Part shown: positions 47,628 through 58,199 of the stretch, one piece after another
How positions within the stretch are numbered: the stretch's first letter is position 1
Layout: the number at the start of each line of letters is the position of its first letter
From: Diplolepis rosae
Taxonomy: Eukaryota > Arthropoda > Insecta > Hymenoptera > Diplolepididae
Direction: 5' to 3'
Assembly (NCBI GenBank): GCA_030998225.1
Contig: JAPYXD010000755.1
Span: 62,001-126,000 of the forward strand
DNA: 64,000 bases
The notes under the pieces: generated by a model
Told to the model about the DNA's origin: nothing
Database searches by the model: none
What the model saw: only the letters and a program-made list of their open reading frames with translations
Made by a program: the position numbers and the translations under genes

Positions 47628-50600
47628 ATGCAGGACGATCATCGACCTCAGTGCACCTACGTCTCCGAAGGCGAAGAAGAACAAGAGCTCCTGGAAAACT
47701 TAGAAGCTCTCGATCCCTGTGGAGAATATGACGACGTCGAGTTCTCCAATAGAGTAAAGAACTTTTTGGAAAAATACGAAAAGGAAATAGGCAAGGAAGC
47801 ATGCACACCGCAAGATTGGAAAACCACACCCAGTTCCTCTACAAGCCCAGCACAAACCATAGGCGAACCTAGAACCACTGGGCAGATAATCAAGTCAACG
47901 GAATTTCCTGACAAAAATCCCGGGGTGGCGAGGAAAAGCATGGTCCGATTTAAGGATGCTCCTGAGGAAATCCAATCTTCCTCAGAGTCCCCAATAATTG
48001 AGAAGCAGCCCCCCCGAAGGTCCTTGCTCATGACACCAGCAGCCCCTGCGACGCCAGGAGCCAGATCAACGCCCTTCACAAGGTCATTCATCGACCCAGA
48101 TGACGGTAGGAAGGACTCGATAGGAAGAGGAGCAGGAATGAAACCAAGAAGACTGGAACAAACAAAACCATTTCACGAACCCGTCGAAGGTCCCATATTC
48201 CATCCTAGCTCCATCATTGATGTTAAGATGCCGTATGTGGACGACGCACCTACCTCTATCGGACCCTACAAGAATCTCCCAAATACAGACCAAAAACCAA
48301 TTAGCATCTGCACAGATGAACCTAATGTCATCCACCAATGGACAGAACATTTAACTTTCAGACACGACAATTATGCTCACTTTATATCCGAAGATTGCGA
48401 GCCTACGAACCCCATAGCGAAACTTCTTGTGGCTACCGAGCGTCTTGACCTACAGGACCTCTGGGGATGCCGCCCTAAGAAGGGACAAGTCCTTGTCACT
48501 CCGCACGGCCGACATAAAACATATTCCGTTGTCATAAAAAGACGACACGTCGACAATGTCGACTGGAAGTATGTGGGGCAAGGATTAAGGAACCTTCGAA
48601 CAGCTTTAGAAAAGGGCAGTCAAACCACCTGCCGTATGGCTAATTCAGGAGATTTGCTGGGATCGTTACCGAAAAATAAAATGACGGAACTCGTGGCAGA
48701 AATATTCCGGGGTGGTAACATCACCATTACGCTTTGCCACGGAAAAATCGATGTTCCACCTGTAGAAATTCGAACGGATCTCGGGACTTATGGATCTTAC
48801 TTACGCGACCTGATAGTAAGAATAACCGAGATCCAGAAAATTGCCCACAAAAATCTCATCAGGGCAAAATCTCGCTCGAAAGAGCAATACGATAAGAAAA
48901 TTAGACCACTCAACGCGAAAATCGGAGATACGGTTTACGCCCTTAAGGAAATTAGGGGCGGAAAATTCGACAGTCGAGCCACAGGGCCGTACGCCGTCGC
49001 CGGTTTCACAGAAAACAATAATGTTATTCTGGAAACAGAACTATCATCCTATAAAAATAATATGAATCACTTAGCCGCACATTGCCAACCAGGGTACGAA
49101 GAACACTGCCATCAAGTTATCGCAAGTCATGCTCTTGGATCCAAGGTCAACCTAGCCGAAAGGCTCCAAGGAGAACTCATGAAAGAGACAACAATGATGC
49201 AACAACGAGCCGAAAAGATCCTCCCCTCTCGTTTACCCAAAGCAATGCGAAGACGACGAGCAACTACACTACTAGGATTCCTTGGCGGAATCATTGGACC
49301 CGTAGCTGGACTCCTAACCTATGATGATGGTCAGCTCATTGAGACAAAAATCCAAGAGTTAAATGAAGCTCAGACCAACATTTCACACCTAGTAGGGCAA
49401 CAGACCCACTTGGTTAGGTCCCAACTAGAGGAGATGCACAACCAAGCACAACAGCATCAGGAAAAACTCCAATCGCTCAAGAATGAACTCACCAATCTCA
49501 ATCAAGAACTTGGTCAGGCCACCAGGAAGATCACTGAGCTTAAATACACTGAAGCCTTAACTCGAGTCCTGCGAGCGAACGAAACAGCTGTAGAGGAATA
49601 CGTAAGAGCAACTGACAAAATCTTGAGTGTCCTTCACGATGCAAGACAGAAGCAAATGCATCCAGGACTATTGACTCCCAGCCAACTGGAACTAATCTAC
49701 CGAGACATCCAGGACCATCGCCCAGAGGTGTCCTTCCCGATATCCGGACCTATTGTGGACATCGAGGAACTGACCAGCGTATCCACCGTCACCTCATTAT
49801 ACAAGGGAGGAGTCCTTAAAATACTGCTGGATATACCATTATTGAGAAGAGCTAACCATCTGATGTATCAACTACATCCACTTCCAGTGCCCCAAGCCAT
49901 CTTAGGAAACAATTCCGGGAAGGCATATATTCTACCTAAATTCTCCCACATCGCCGTAGAAGAATCACAGAGGACTTACGTTCTAATGAACCACCAGGAT
50001 GTTGCGGCATGTACCGAACTACCAGCTTATAAGATTTGTCAAAGAAATTTACCCGTCAACGAGAATGAGAAATTCAGAACTTGCGAAGCAGAGCTTCTGC
50101 TGAATCCATCGCTATCCACCTTCCAAATTTGTAACGTTCAAGTGACATATGAAGACCAGTTTGATTGGAGTTCAATAGGAAGCCTAGGCGGATGGTTGTA
50201 CTCTCTCCAAGAGCCGACTATCGCCATAACAACCTGTCCTAATCAGGCCAACAACCAGATCACCTTAAAAGGAACCGGCATAATCCAACTGGGTCCAGAA
50301 TGCGACCTTAGACTAAAGGAAAGGACACTCCCAGGTACCACCAACAGGAAGGGAGAAACCGAAATGATCTACGCACCACTGCTTCACCTGAACATCTCTG
50401 CGCTGTCACCAGCTCTACAAGAGTTTCAAGGATACATACCTACAAGAAAATCTATGTCTGCTCAGACGAAGGAGACAACGCCTAGGGACAAGGTCTTCGA
50501 AACTAACGACAAATCCTTGGAGCATATAGAACAACAACTGTATGACTACAGCCTGGCCCGACGAGCAGGAAACAGCCAAATAAGGATGATCCACGGATCC

Positions 50601-50906
50601 TACCTCGGACTAGGCCTCATATCTATTGGACTACTTATATACATCTTCTTACCCAGGATTTCAAAACTAATGATCAACTGCAATCAACGACGCTCACCAG
50701 GGACGAGGGCTGATCGATGTGTCGACTTCAGCACCATTAACATCAAGGAAGAGCAAGAACCAATCCCCGCACAGAACTCTCTGCCACAAACGACTACGGA
50801 AACAAGTACCTCCACTCGTGCAGTCATACCTGCTGCACCACCAAGGGAACGACCAGCGAATACCCCCGTAATTCAGTTACCATCTCAGACTCTCCAACCA
50901 GCATAA
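47628..50906 (+). CDS. env: Fused frame: macro domain, integrase C-terminal tail, fusion-type envelope
   Basis: 1,092 codons without a stop. Residues 1-240: acidic/Pro-rich linker. About 241-375: macro domain of the TARG1/ALC1 type (AHFISEDC, KGQVLVTPHGRHKTYSVVIK, VAEIFRGGNITITLC). About 388-490: only the integrase C-terminal region (SKEQYDKKIRPLNAKIGD and a GPY motif near residue 453); zinc finger and DDE core are missing, with the join near 48,775. About 541-544: RRRR cleavage site followed by a Gly-rich fusion peptide (ATTLLGFLGGIIGPVAGLL), then a Gln/Leu coiled coil to about 640, ectodomain, a transmembrane helix near 991-1010 (LGLISIGLLIYIFLP) and an 80-residue Ser/Thr/Pro tail. It resembles insect errantiviral (baculovirus F-like) envelopes. 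No signal peptide is visible before the cleavage site. Normally Env would come from a spliced RNA. Confidence 0.82.
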   Translation: MQDDHRPQCTYVSEGEEEQELLENLEALDPCGEYDDVEFSNRVKNFLEKYEKEIGKEACTPQDWKTTPSSSTSPAQTIGEPRTTGQIIKSTEFPDKNPGVARKSMVRFKDAPEEIQSSSESPIIEKQPPRRSLLMTPAAPATPGARSTPFTRSFIDPDDGRKDSIGRGAGMKPRRLEQTKPFHEPVEGPIFHPSSIIDVKMPYVDDAPTSIGPYKNLPNTDQKPISICTDEPNVIHQWTEHLTFRHDNYAHFISEDCEPTNPIAKLLVATERLDLQDLWGCRPKKGQVLVTPHGRHKTYSVVIKRRHVDNVDWKYVGQGLRNLRTALEKGSQTTCRMANSGDLLGSLPKNKMTELVAEIFRGGNITITLCHGKIDVPPVEIRTDLGTYGSYLRDLIVRITEIQKIAHKNLIRAKSRSKEQYDKKIRPLNAKIGDTVYALKEIRGGKFDSRATGPYAVAGFTENNNVILETELSSYKNNMNHLAAHCQPGYEEHCHQVIASHALGSKVNLAERLQGELMKETTMMQQRAEKILPSRLPKAMRRRRATTLLGFLGGIIGPVAGLLTYDDGQLIETKIQELNEAQTNISHLVGQQTHLVRSQLEEMHNQAQQHQEKLQSLKNELTNLNQELGQATRKITELKYTEALTRVLRANETAVEEYVRATDKILSVLHDARQKQMHPGLLTPSQLELIYRDIQDHRPEVSFPISGPIVDIEELTSVSTVTSLYKGGVLKILLDIPLLRRANHLMYQLHPLPVPQAILGNNSGKAYILPKFSHIAVEESQRTYVLMNHQDVAACTELPAYKICQRNLPVNENEKFRTCEAELLLNPSLSTFQICNVQVTYEDQFDWSSIGSLGGWLYSLQEPTIAITTCPNQANNQITLKGTGIIQLGPECDLRLKERTLPGTTNRKGETEMIYAPLLHLNISALSPALQEFQGYIPTRKSMSAQTKETTPRDKVFETNDKSLEHIEQQLYDYSLARRAGNSQIRMIHGSYLGLGLISIGLLIYIFLPRISKLMINCNQRRSPGTRADRCVDFSTINIKEEQEPIPAQNSLPQTTTETSTSTRAVIPAAPPRERPANTPVIQLPSQTLQPA

Positions 50907-51261
50907 GAACCAGATAAAACCAGTCATGGAACATGGCTATTAAAATTCTCGAATCTAAGATACATTCACCGAAAAAAAAAAAAAAAATTTTTTTTTGTTT
51001 TATATTGTTTTTATATGTTATTATTTTTACTGTACTATCTATATTGTTTTTCTTTAGGAAATGGAACTGTTAGAGTAGGACTTTTTTTTTTCTTATCTAC
51101 TATACTACAAACCTAGACATTGTAAATTCTCTCACAGCTTGATGAAAAGAAGCGACTGCATCTGAACAACATAAGGCTATCATTCCTTATTCTTATCCGT
51201 ACTCGTCTCTAGACCACCCTTGTTTGTCGGGGACGAAAACACTAAAAATTCCGGTGTGGTT
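50907..51261 (+). other. 3' noncoding region of the LTR element
   Basis: No gene. It holds a 15-base A run directly followed by a T run (about 50,973-50,998), able to form a hairpin. No clear polypurine tract abuts the 3' LTR; the last bases are CCGGTGTGGTT. Confidence 0.6.
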
Positions 51262-53394
51262 TGTTACGGGCGGTGCAAAGTGCGCAATATTTTTTGGAAA
51301 AAGTTTTTATTAGTATACAAAATCTAATTTATGAAATATCAATTGCTTTAAAAGTAAATGAACTGCACACTTTTGAACGTTCGTAACCTGATTGCATTCC
51401 AGTGGCCAATGCAATTCAGCATTTTTGGTCATGCGAGCTGGTCTTGAGACGTAGAGTAATTCATATTCTAGTTATTTAAATACATTTAAATTAAACTTTT
51501 AAAAGTTTGAATAAGACTTTTAAAAATAATACTATTTCCCCCTTTTGTTTTTCAGATGCATTAATGTTTTATAATCTAGATTAATTGATAGCGAGAGTGC
51601 ATAGGCACTCAATCGCTATGATCTAAAAAGTATGAAATAAGAGAAAAGCGAAGAATGAGTGTAAGGTGAGAGCGATGATATAAAAACTAGGATGAGCGGA
51701 GAAAGAATAGAATAGGAAAAAGAATAGGCAATAGCAGACTCACGATAGAATGTACGAATAGAAGAGGAAAAAGAGAACGAAGGAGAGAGAGAGAGATATC
51801 TAGTACACGTACACCCATGCACTGTTTATCGCCACAGCTTTCTGCCGTTTGTCAATTCCTCCTTTCGTTTGCCTATGCACATGCCTAATATACTGGTCTC
51901 TTTTAGAAAATCTTGATGCGCTCTGCTGTGCATCGCGAGGCTAGCATTCATCTCATAATTGCATCTCCTCCTCACACACCTATCCTTGCTCAAATGCTTT
52001 AGCTAGCTGATCTCACGCCACAAAAGCCACGTGCTTTTTGTAACTAAAACCCAACGCTCATCTGAATACTTAAATAATTATGTCAAAGCTTTAGTCCACT
52101 TAAAGATTATAAGCCTAGACTAATTAAATATATATATATTTCGATTTACTCTGAAATATATTGGAAACTAAAATTGTTTCTACAATTTGATGACCATGCA
52201 TCAAATACTAAAAATTGATGAGCACATTTCCTTTCTCACGATAGGAGTAGAAAGAGGGGAGAAATAATTGCATTCTAAAAATCAGCAAATGGCGCAATAA
52301 CCACATCAGCACTTGTGCAAATTCCTAAATCCTCCCTACCATCATTACCTCTGTCCAATCATTAATTCCTTAATCATCAAAAAACCCTACCATGCTCACC
52401 TCGCGATGAACTAGTAAAACGGATCAAGGCAAAATTAAATTCGCAGTCTTCTGAGTGTCTTGACCGGATTCAGACCTTAGAATAATAAAGAAAATATTTT
52501 TCTTTTATCGTGCCCGTCTGCGGCCCAGATCGACAGTTCCTAGATCCTCGTTAGTTGATTGAACCCGTAAAACTCTTTCTAACGAAATTATATTTTTGGA
52601 ATCGTGTCGGGCGGACGTAAAAGAAAAAAGACTTCATCTGGACAGAAGCAACAGAATTAAATTCTTTCTTCGGCGGGCTATTTTTAAAGTCCAATTCGTT
52701 TAATAAAAAACGGCAAAAAGGTGCGCGAAATCGCGGAAAAATTAATACTACCGAATCTCAAAACGGTAGTGATAATTTTTCATAAAATATTGTAATTAGA
52801 TTTAATGGGAAAATTCAAACGGCGAAAAGGGCGAGTTTAAAAGCACTCAACCCTTTTCTGGTTAAAAGCCAACCGTTATTTTCTCTTATTAAGCCTAATA
52901 GAAAGAGGCAAAAACAATATTTGTGTGCGCGTGTGCTATGCGCGACTCGCAAATCGGACATGGTGTAATTTTGAGCAACACTCAACAGAAAACCATTGCC
53001 CAGTCTAGGACGAATCAGGAACTAAGGGAAAAATCTCTCCCTCTCTCTCGCACTCTCCTGGGACTGGTAGATGTAAGGAAAACTAGTAGTAAGGTATCGT
53101 TCCAATATATGTATTTATTTGTATATCCTTTTTATACGGAAATTAAACACTAAAACTGGAAATCTTCCTGTGTTCAAGTTTTCTTTTCCAAAAATCAAAG
53201 AGGGTTTTCTTAAAAGCAGGGTATAGCCTCCTCAGTCAGAGGAGAGGGCAAATACGATCCCAGATTAAAAACAAATTTTGGTTTATTTAATTTATAATTT
53301 CCTAAATTGAAATTTGGCAGTTTGGAGCTTCAAGCGGGCGTATAATCGAATTTAATATTTTTATTATAATAAATTTAATTATTCGTACGTAACA
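51262..53394 (+). repeat. 3' LTR (2,133 bp, full form)
   Basis: Starts TGTTACGGGC and ends CGTACGTAACA like the 5' LTR. It contains the 1.07-kb middle part (about 51,973-53,050) missing from the 5' copy. A small GA tract lies at 51,783-51,795. ORFs inside (on either strand) show no conserved feature. Confidence 0.92.
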
Positions 53395-54244
53395 AAAATT
53401 GACCGAGAATGTTGTTAGTTTAAAAAAATTAAATGCATGAAAAATTAGTTGATGATTTTATTTTTCAAGTTATTTTGAAATTAAAATTTTCCATAAAAAA
53501 CTATAATTAGATAAAAAATCTATTTATTTTAATTTTATTTTAATTTTACTACTTATATATTAAAGACTATTTAAATTAATAACATTTTTCAATAAATCAT
53601 AAATATCAAATAAAATCATTAAGTAATTTTACACGTATTTGAAATTAATACTGTAAATTTGATTTAATAAAAATTATAAAAATATATCCTCATCTGTATC
53701 AAATTACAAAAAAAGTTTTTAATTTTTTTAAGATGAAAGTATTTTAAATTTAATATAAGTTACTAAAAAAAACTTCCATTATATAAAATGGAAGTTTAAT
53801 ACATAAATTTTTAACAGTGTAAAGTTCTAATATATGTATCACAATTCTTTGGAAGATTTTTCATCTAATTATAGTTTTTTATGAAAAATTTTAAGTTCAA
53901 AATAACTTAAAAAATAAAATCATCAAGTAATTTTTCATGTATTTAATTTTTTAAGTTAACAACATTCTCGATCAATTTTATTTTAAATTGCAGTTAAATT
54001 TTTTGGAGGGTTTAGAATTTTAAGCATATTTTCTTTGAATACAATTTTTTGATATAATTGTGATATTAAAAAATTAAAGATTTTTTCATGTTTCGATATA
54101 GAATAAGAAAATCACTTACAGATATATAGATATATACAGTTTTTTCACAAAATATTGTAAAAGTTTTTAGAATATCTTACTGTTTTTTTTGTTTTTCACT
54201 TCCTTCCTTTTTTTAAATCTTCACTTTGTAAAGAGTTAGAGCTT

Positions 54245-54264
54245 CTGATGATGATGATGATGAT
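54245..54264. repeat. GAT microsatellite
   Basis: Six GAT units between the foldback element and the PolB 3' end. The rest of 54,077-54,424 shows no gene. Confidence 0.8.
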
Positions 54265-54424
54265 GAATTTAGTAATGGTTTCTTCCCGTTGTCACCTCCT
54301 TATATATTCCAGAGCTTGTTTACAGTAATGTGATCCTCTTGTGATAAGTTCAGCTTCAGAAGAATATTTAAGAGTATATGTTATAGAGAGACATCGAAAA
54401 AGATGCTTTTGGACTTTCTTTAAA

Positions 54425-55054
54425 TTATTTCATAATGTAGCCCCATGGAAAATTGTCTGTTTTCCCAGGATGAAGCATTCTTTTATCATCATACCAACTC
54501 AAGGCTATTTTATTTTGTTTAATCGTATGCACTTCGTGCTTTTTACTTCGAATCAGGAATTGAGTCTTGACAAGGTTTTTATAGGAAAATAGAGACTGCT
54601 TATAATCTTCAAATGTTATTTCTTTTAAAGTTGACCCTTTAACGCCTTTAGCCTTTCGTTTTTCTTCTTGATCCCCCTGTACTTTAAATGCATATAGTTT
54701 TGATCGCAATCCAATAAATTCTAACATAATTTTCCCATTGTTCTCATCTTTCATTAAACCTAAAACTTTTTTATTCGCAAGAGGAATATCATAAACATTG
54801 TTTGGAGGATAATCAGACGTATCAAATTTATGAATATCTCTTCGAATGTAATCATAAAAATCTGGTACTGTGACGTCATATATTAGACTGTCTGTATCTG
54901 TATAAAGTAATTTTGCATTGTTTCCAAAATTATGTTTCATATAATTATAATGAAAATCATAAATCATTATTTTTGATATATCGAGAATAGTAAAAACTGT
55001 ATAAATTGGTGTGTTAAAATTTACTTTTAATCGATTAAGCTCTATTAAAACCAT
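54425..55054 (-). pseudogene. polB: PolB C-terminal fragment (palm motif C and thumb)
   Basis: 209 codons on the minus strand. Residues 51-56 are YTDTDS, the metal-binding motif C of family B polymerases, followed by the [11 protein letters not shown] and KRKAKGVKG thumb elements of the Polinton type. It starts eight bases after the stop of the N-terminal part but in a different phase, and the intervening palm motifs A and B and much of the palm are absent. So this is the end of a PolB with a large internal deletion plus frame change. Confidence 0.88.
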
Positions 55055-55061
55055 ATTTTCA

Positions 55062-57095
55062 TCAAATATGGTGCAGCTGTGAAAATTTGGTTATTATTTT
55101 TTCATCATTATTGAGAAATAATGCTAATTTTTCAAGACTACTCGGCATAAATCGAAAAGAATCAATAAATCGTAGCTTTACATTAGTTTTTTCAACATTT
55201 TTTGTGAAAGAAACGTATTTTTCCTTATTTATTGGTAATAAACTGACATTTCCCTCAAAACTTGTCGCTAAAGCTTTGATAAAAAAATGGGAATCATAAC
55301 CTGATAAATTATGAAAAACTACTGGAATCACGTGTGAATTCTTGTAATTTATATTGCAACCCTGATGAGCAACACCGCGATATTTGCCTGTAAAGTGGCA
55401 ATGATCACGGTGTTTGATATCATCAATTTTGAAAGGATTTTCACAAATGTGACAAATTTTTGCAAATTTAAATTCTTGTTTTTGTTGATTAGTTAGAGGC
55501 TCCATTGGTACTATAATTTTTAAATACTCATCTACTTTTTCAGCTAAACATTTTAGTTCATTTATGAACCATTCAATGCAGTCTTTGTCACGATAAAGTT
55601 TAATTTTAGAAATTGAATTATCGAAACTACATAGTACATTATAAGCGACACTTGTAGGAACGTGCTTTTGATAAATAGATGTATTCATGTGTGAGTCATC
55701 CACTGGCTCTAGAAGACATTCAATATCAGCATATACAACGAAAGGCACCTTTTCTTTATATTGATAGTTTTTAAATTTCAAAATATTATTTTCATGATCT
55801 GGTAAAATCATTCTACATTTATTTATATTTTGACATGTCAATATATGACTTCGAAAAGACTTTTCTGAACTAAAATGACATAGGCATCTGTCACATATTA
55901 AAAGTCGATGCTCATTTCTTGTGACTTGTGAACTTATTAATCTAGATAAATTTTTTATCCATGAAAAATGATAAATTGGTTTAGAAATATCATTTTCATC
56001 ATCACCAATATAATCTTCTTCATTAACATCAACTAAAGTATTTTCAATCATTAAAAGATGAATTACAGGTAAATTTGATTTTTCCTGACTTATATAAAAA
56101 GGAACGATTTCTGTTGTTTTTTTAGATTTTTCATTATCTTCACCATAAATGTTTATACTTAAATTATTCATTTTTTCAAACTTTTTGATGTCAGAAAAAC
56201 TGATTAGAAACTTTATGTTATCGTATTTTAACACTTCACTAAAATGAGGATAAGAACTCATTAAGCATGCATTATTTTCTACGGGATTCAATGCTGCCGT
56301 GACTGACCACAAAAAACAATAAGGATCGTTATTTTTTATATTAACCACTGCCTTTTGTGTTTGAATATACTTTGGTAAATTGTTGTACGTTGATAATCCA
56401 ATTTGAAAAGGGGCATATTTATTTATATTTACTAATAAATTCATAATTTCAATTAAAGACCAACCAGAATTTTCTTCCTGAAATTCTTCAGCATTTACTA
56501 AAAGCTGATCTTTTACTATTTCATCATACCACGCATCTAAATCTGTTGATTGAGAAATAATATCGTTCTTTGTGTTGAAATACTTTATAGCTTCATCCAT
56601 TTTCCCTTCTACTAAAGTTTTAAATTTACCATATCAAATTACATTAATTTTCAAATGTGGATATTGCCTTAAAACACTGTTTATTTTTTTAATTGTTAAT
56701 AACTTAGCATTCTCCAAAAAATGTTTTAAATCTATATGTGTTAAATTAACAATAGAACCCGTTTTAATTCTATTCTGAAAAGCAGTCTCTAAATCTTCCC
56801 ACCTTATTCTTCTCCTTTCCTCTTGACTCGATAGTGCTGTACCTCTTCCTTTCTTCTGTAGTTGGTTTATTTTAGTGCCTAATGCTTTCAGTATTCCAAG
56901 TGTAGATGTTATCCTCATCTTCTCATGCACTGACAACTTATTTTTGTTCACTTTAAAAAATTTATTTATTAAACGAATATTTCGTTTACTGAATTTCAAC
57001 CATTTTTCATACAATTCGAAACTTGAATTATATTTTAATAATTGATAGGCTTGGTCCATAATCCTAATAAGTCTCTTGTAATATTCAGAATCCAT
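55062..57095 (-). pseudogene. polB: PolB N-terminal part: OTU-like region, zinc finger, exonuclease, EndoVII-like finger
   Basis: Protein-primed-type replicase of the Polinton. Two frames in the same phase, 57,095-56,634 (MDSEYYKRLIRIMDQAY) and 56,600-55,062, are split by one TGA at 56,634-56,636. In the second frame: C95 (CFLWSVTAAL) and H211 (HFSWIKNLSRL), spaced as in an OTU-like cysteine peptidase remnant (inference); a C2H2/C2HC finger at 236-256; Exo I D292/E294 (YADIECLLEP); an EndoVII-like HNH finger at 383-415 (CHICENPF, HRDHCHFTGKYRG); Exo II at 429-437 (FHNLSGYDS); Exo III at 478-482. The frame ends soon after Exo III where the palm should begin. The start ATG at 57,095 lies just inside the right inverted repeat. 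Confidence 0.87.
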
Positions 57096-57177
57096 GACTT
57101 TCTTTATACAAAATACAAGTGAAGGATTCAGACTTCAGTTACAAATGATTCTTATTAACAGTGAGATGCATCTTTTT

Positions 57178-57252
57178 ATAATGGTAAATGTTTCTATCTT
57201 CGTTTTAAACAAAGAGGGGTATTATTGTTCACATATCCCGAATGTGATTTAA
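57178..57252. repeat. Polinton right inverted-repeat segment
   Basis: 57,228-57,252 is the perfect reverse complement of 28,871-28,895, and 57,178-57,191 that of 28,896-28,909. The element end must lie to the right, probably before 57,360. Confidence 0.65.
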
Positions 57253-57564
57253 CGTCATAAACGTGAGATATCAGATTACTGCAGTCTAACTGGGAGATGT
57301 CATATCAATTTGATATTTCTTATATATAGTTTATAAATAGTTATAAATAGTTTTAAAATAGTTTCTTAAAAAATTGTCAAAAGATAGCCTTAATGGTCTA
57401 GACAAAGCTATTTACATTCAGCTTCGCACCAAAGAATATATCCAAACCTTCGTTCTTCATTTAATATATCAAGTACTCTTTTTGTATGGTACGTTAAGTA
57501 CTCTAGTTATTCCGAGAAAATATGTGAAATTAGTGACAGCATATTTTTTGTATTTTCTAGATTT

Positions 57565-57635
57565 TAATAAATATCACTGATGAGGGCTCCTATCAGGGCT
57601 GAAACGTCTGATTAAATAGACTTTTTCATTTATGG
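57565..57635 (+). ncRNA. Hammerhead-ribozyme-like motif (possible Penelope-type 3' end)
   Basis: CTGATGA at 57,577-57,583 and GAAAC at 57,601-57,605 are the conserved hammerhead core, separated by a stem-loop GGCTC...GGGCT with two wobble pairs. GTCT...AGAC can form stem III, and ATAAAT (57,567) and ATTTAT (57,628) can form part of stem I. The base next to the cleavage site and the proximal part of stem I do not pair well, so a degenerate copy is likely. Penelope-like elements are known to carry such motifs. The surrounding 57,331-58,200 otherwise shows no gene. Confidence 0.4.
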
Positions 57636-58199
57636 ACCCTAAAGCCAATGCAAATGTACCAAGTATTATGAATTAAATCAAGGGTCAATACAATCTACCA
57701 TTTTAATTATATATTATGATAGTATTTTAATAAAAAATAATATGCTAAACATAAAAAATTTCAGACTCAAATAATTAATTTGAAAGTATATATTATATTT
57801 ACTTTATACATGTATGTATTGTAACTTTGAAATTTTTCTTTATTCTAATTATAATTATAAAAGAATCTTTATTCTTATTAAAAGTGGGGTCGAACATGAG
57901 AGAAGAAATAAGGTTGCTCTTTTATAAAAAAATCTATAATTCAATACGAAATGCACATAATCTCCCTGTACATGTGTAAGATCTTATGACATAAAATTTA
58001 AAAAAAAGAGAGATTATCTAGCTTAATATGTTCTAAACTTAACATTAATCCTACAAAAGGCTACAATTATATTACTAGTGGTACAGGTATAATGAGGTAT
58101 ACTATCTAAAACATTCTACGTATCTCTATTCCATGGTTTACACACTAAAGGAAGTTTTTTTATATCTCCAAGAGGGTATCTAAATAACAGATTCTATAA

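Larger units (their letters stand above)
39061..53394 (+). mobile_element. Ty3/gypsy-type endogenous retrovirus (errantivirus-like) with macro and RNase H1 domains
   Basis: Both ends are exact: LTRs begin TGTTACG and end CGTAACA, and AAAAT flanks both sides (39,056-39,060 and 53,395-53,399). Internal order is PBS, repeated leader, two accessory ORFs, gag, protease, RT, RNase H, RNase H1, macro domain, integrase tail, envelope. Base composition is clearly richer in GC than the flanks. The total of 14.3 kb is long for a gypsy-like element because of the leader, accessory ORFs and extra domains. Pol is broken and lacks the integrase core, so the copy cannot move unaided. Confidence 0.93.
38946..54076. 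mobile_element. Foldback / MITE-like inverted-repeat element split by the LTR element
   Basis: 38,946-39,060 plus 53,400-53,520 together are the reverse complement of 53,855-54,076, including ATCACAATTATATCAAA and TGACCGAGAATGTTGTTA. Arms of about 225-235 bp surround a 330-bp AT-rich loop (53,521-53,854) that contains a small perfect hairpin (ACTTCCAT/ATGGAAGT, near 53,770-53,796). Without the LTR element the unit would be about 800 bp. No ORF and no clear target duplication were seen. It lies inside the Polinton between the capsid cluster and PolB. Confidence 0.75.
28690..57330. mobile_element. Maverick/Polinton (adintovirus-like) element, defective, with nested insertions
   Basis: The element is recognised by its gene set: retrovirus-type integrase, A32-like packaging ATPase, adenain-like protease, penton-like and double-jelly-roll capsid proteins, and PolB with an N-terminal exonuclease. 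Ends are placed from a short pair of inverted sequences (28,871-28,909 and 57,178-57,252); the exact termini and target duplication were not found, so boundaries are good to a few hundred bases. Without the nested foldback/LTR block (38,946-54,076) the element would be about 13.5 kb, at the low end for Polintons. Most genes carry lesions, so it is probably not autonomous. Confidence 0.9.

Noticed and set aside
52923..53153. ORF in the 3' LTR (76 codons)
   Set aside because: No domain; broken in the 5' LTR by the 1.07-kb deletion; overlaps LTR control sequence.
57374..57580. 68-codon ORF before the hammerhead-like motif
   Set aside because: Hydrophobic AT-rich translation with no recognisable domain; TTG start; probably chance.
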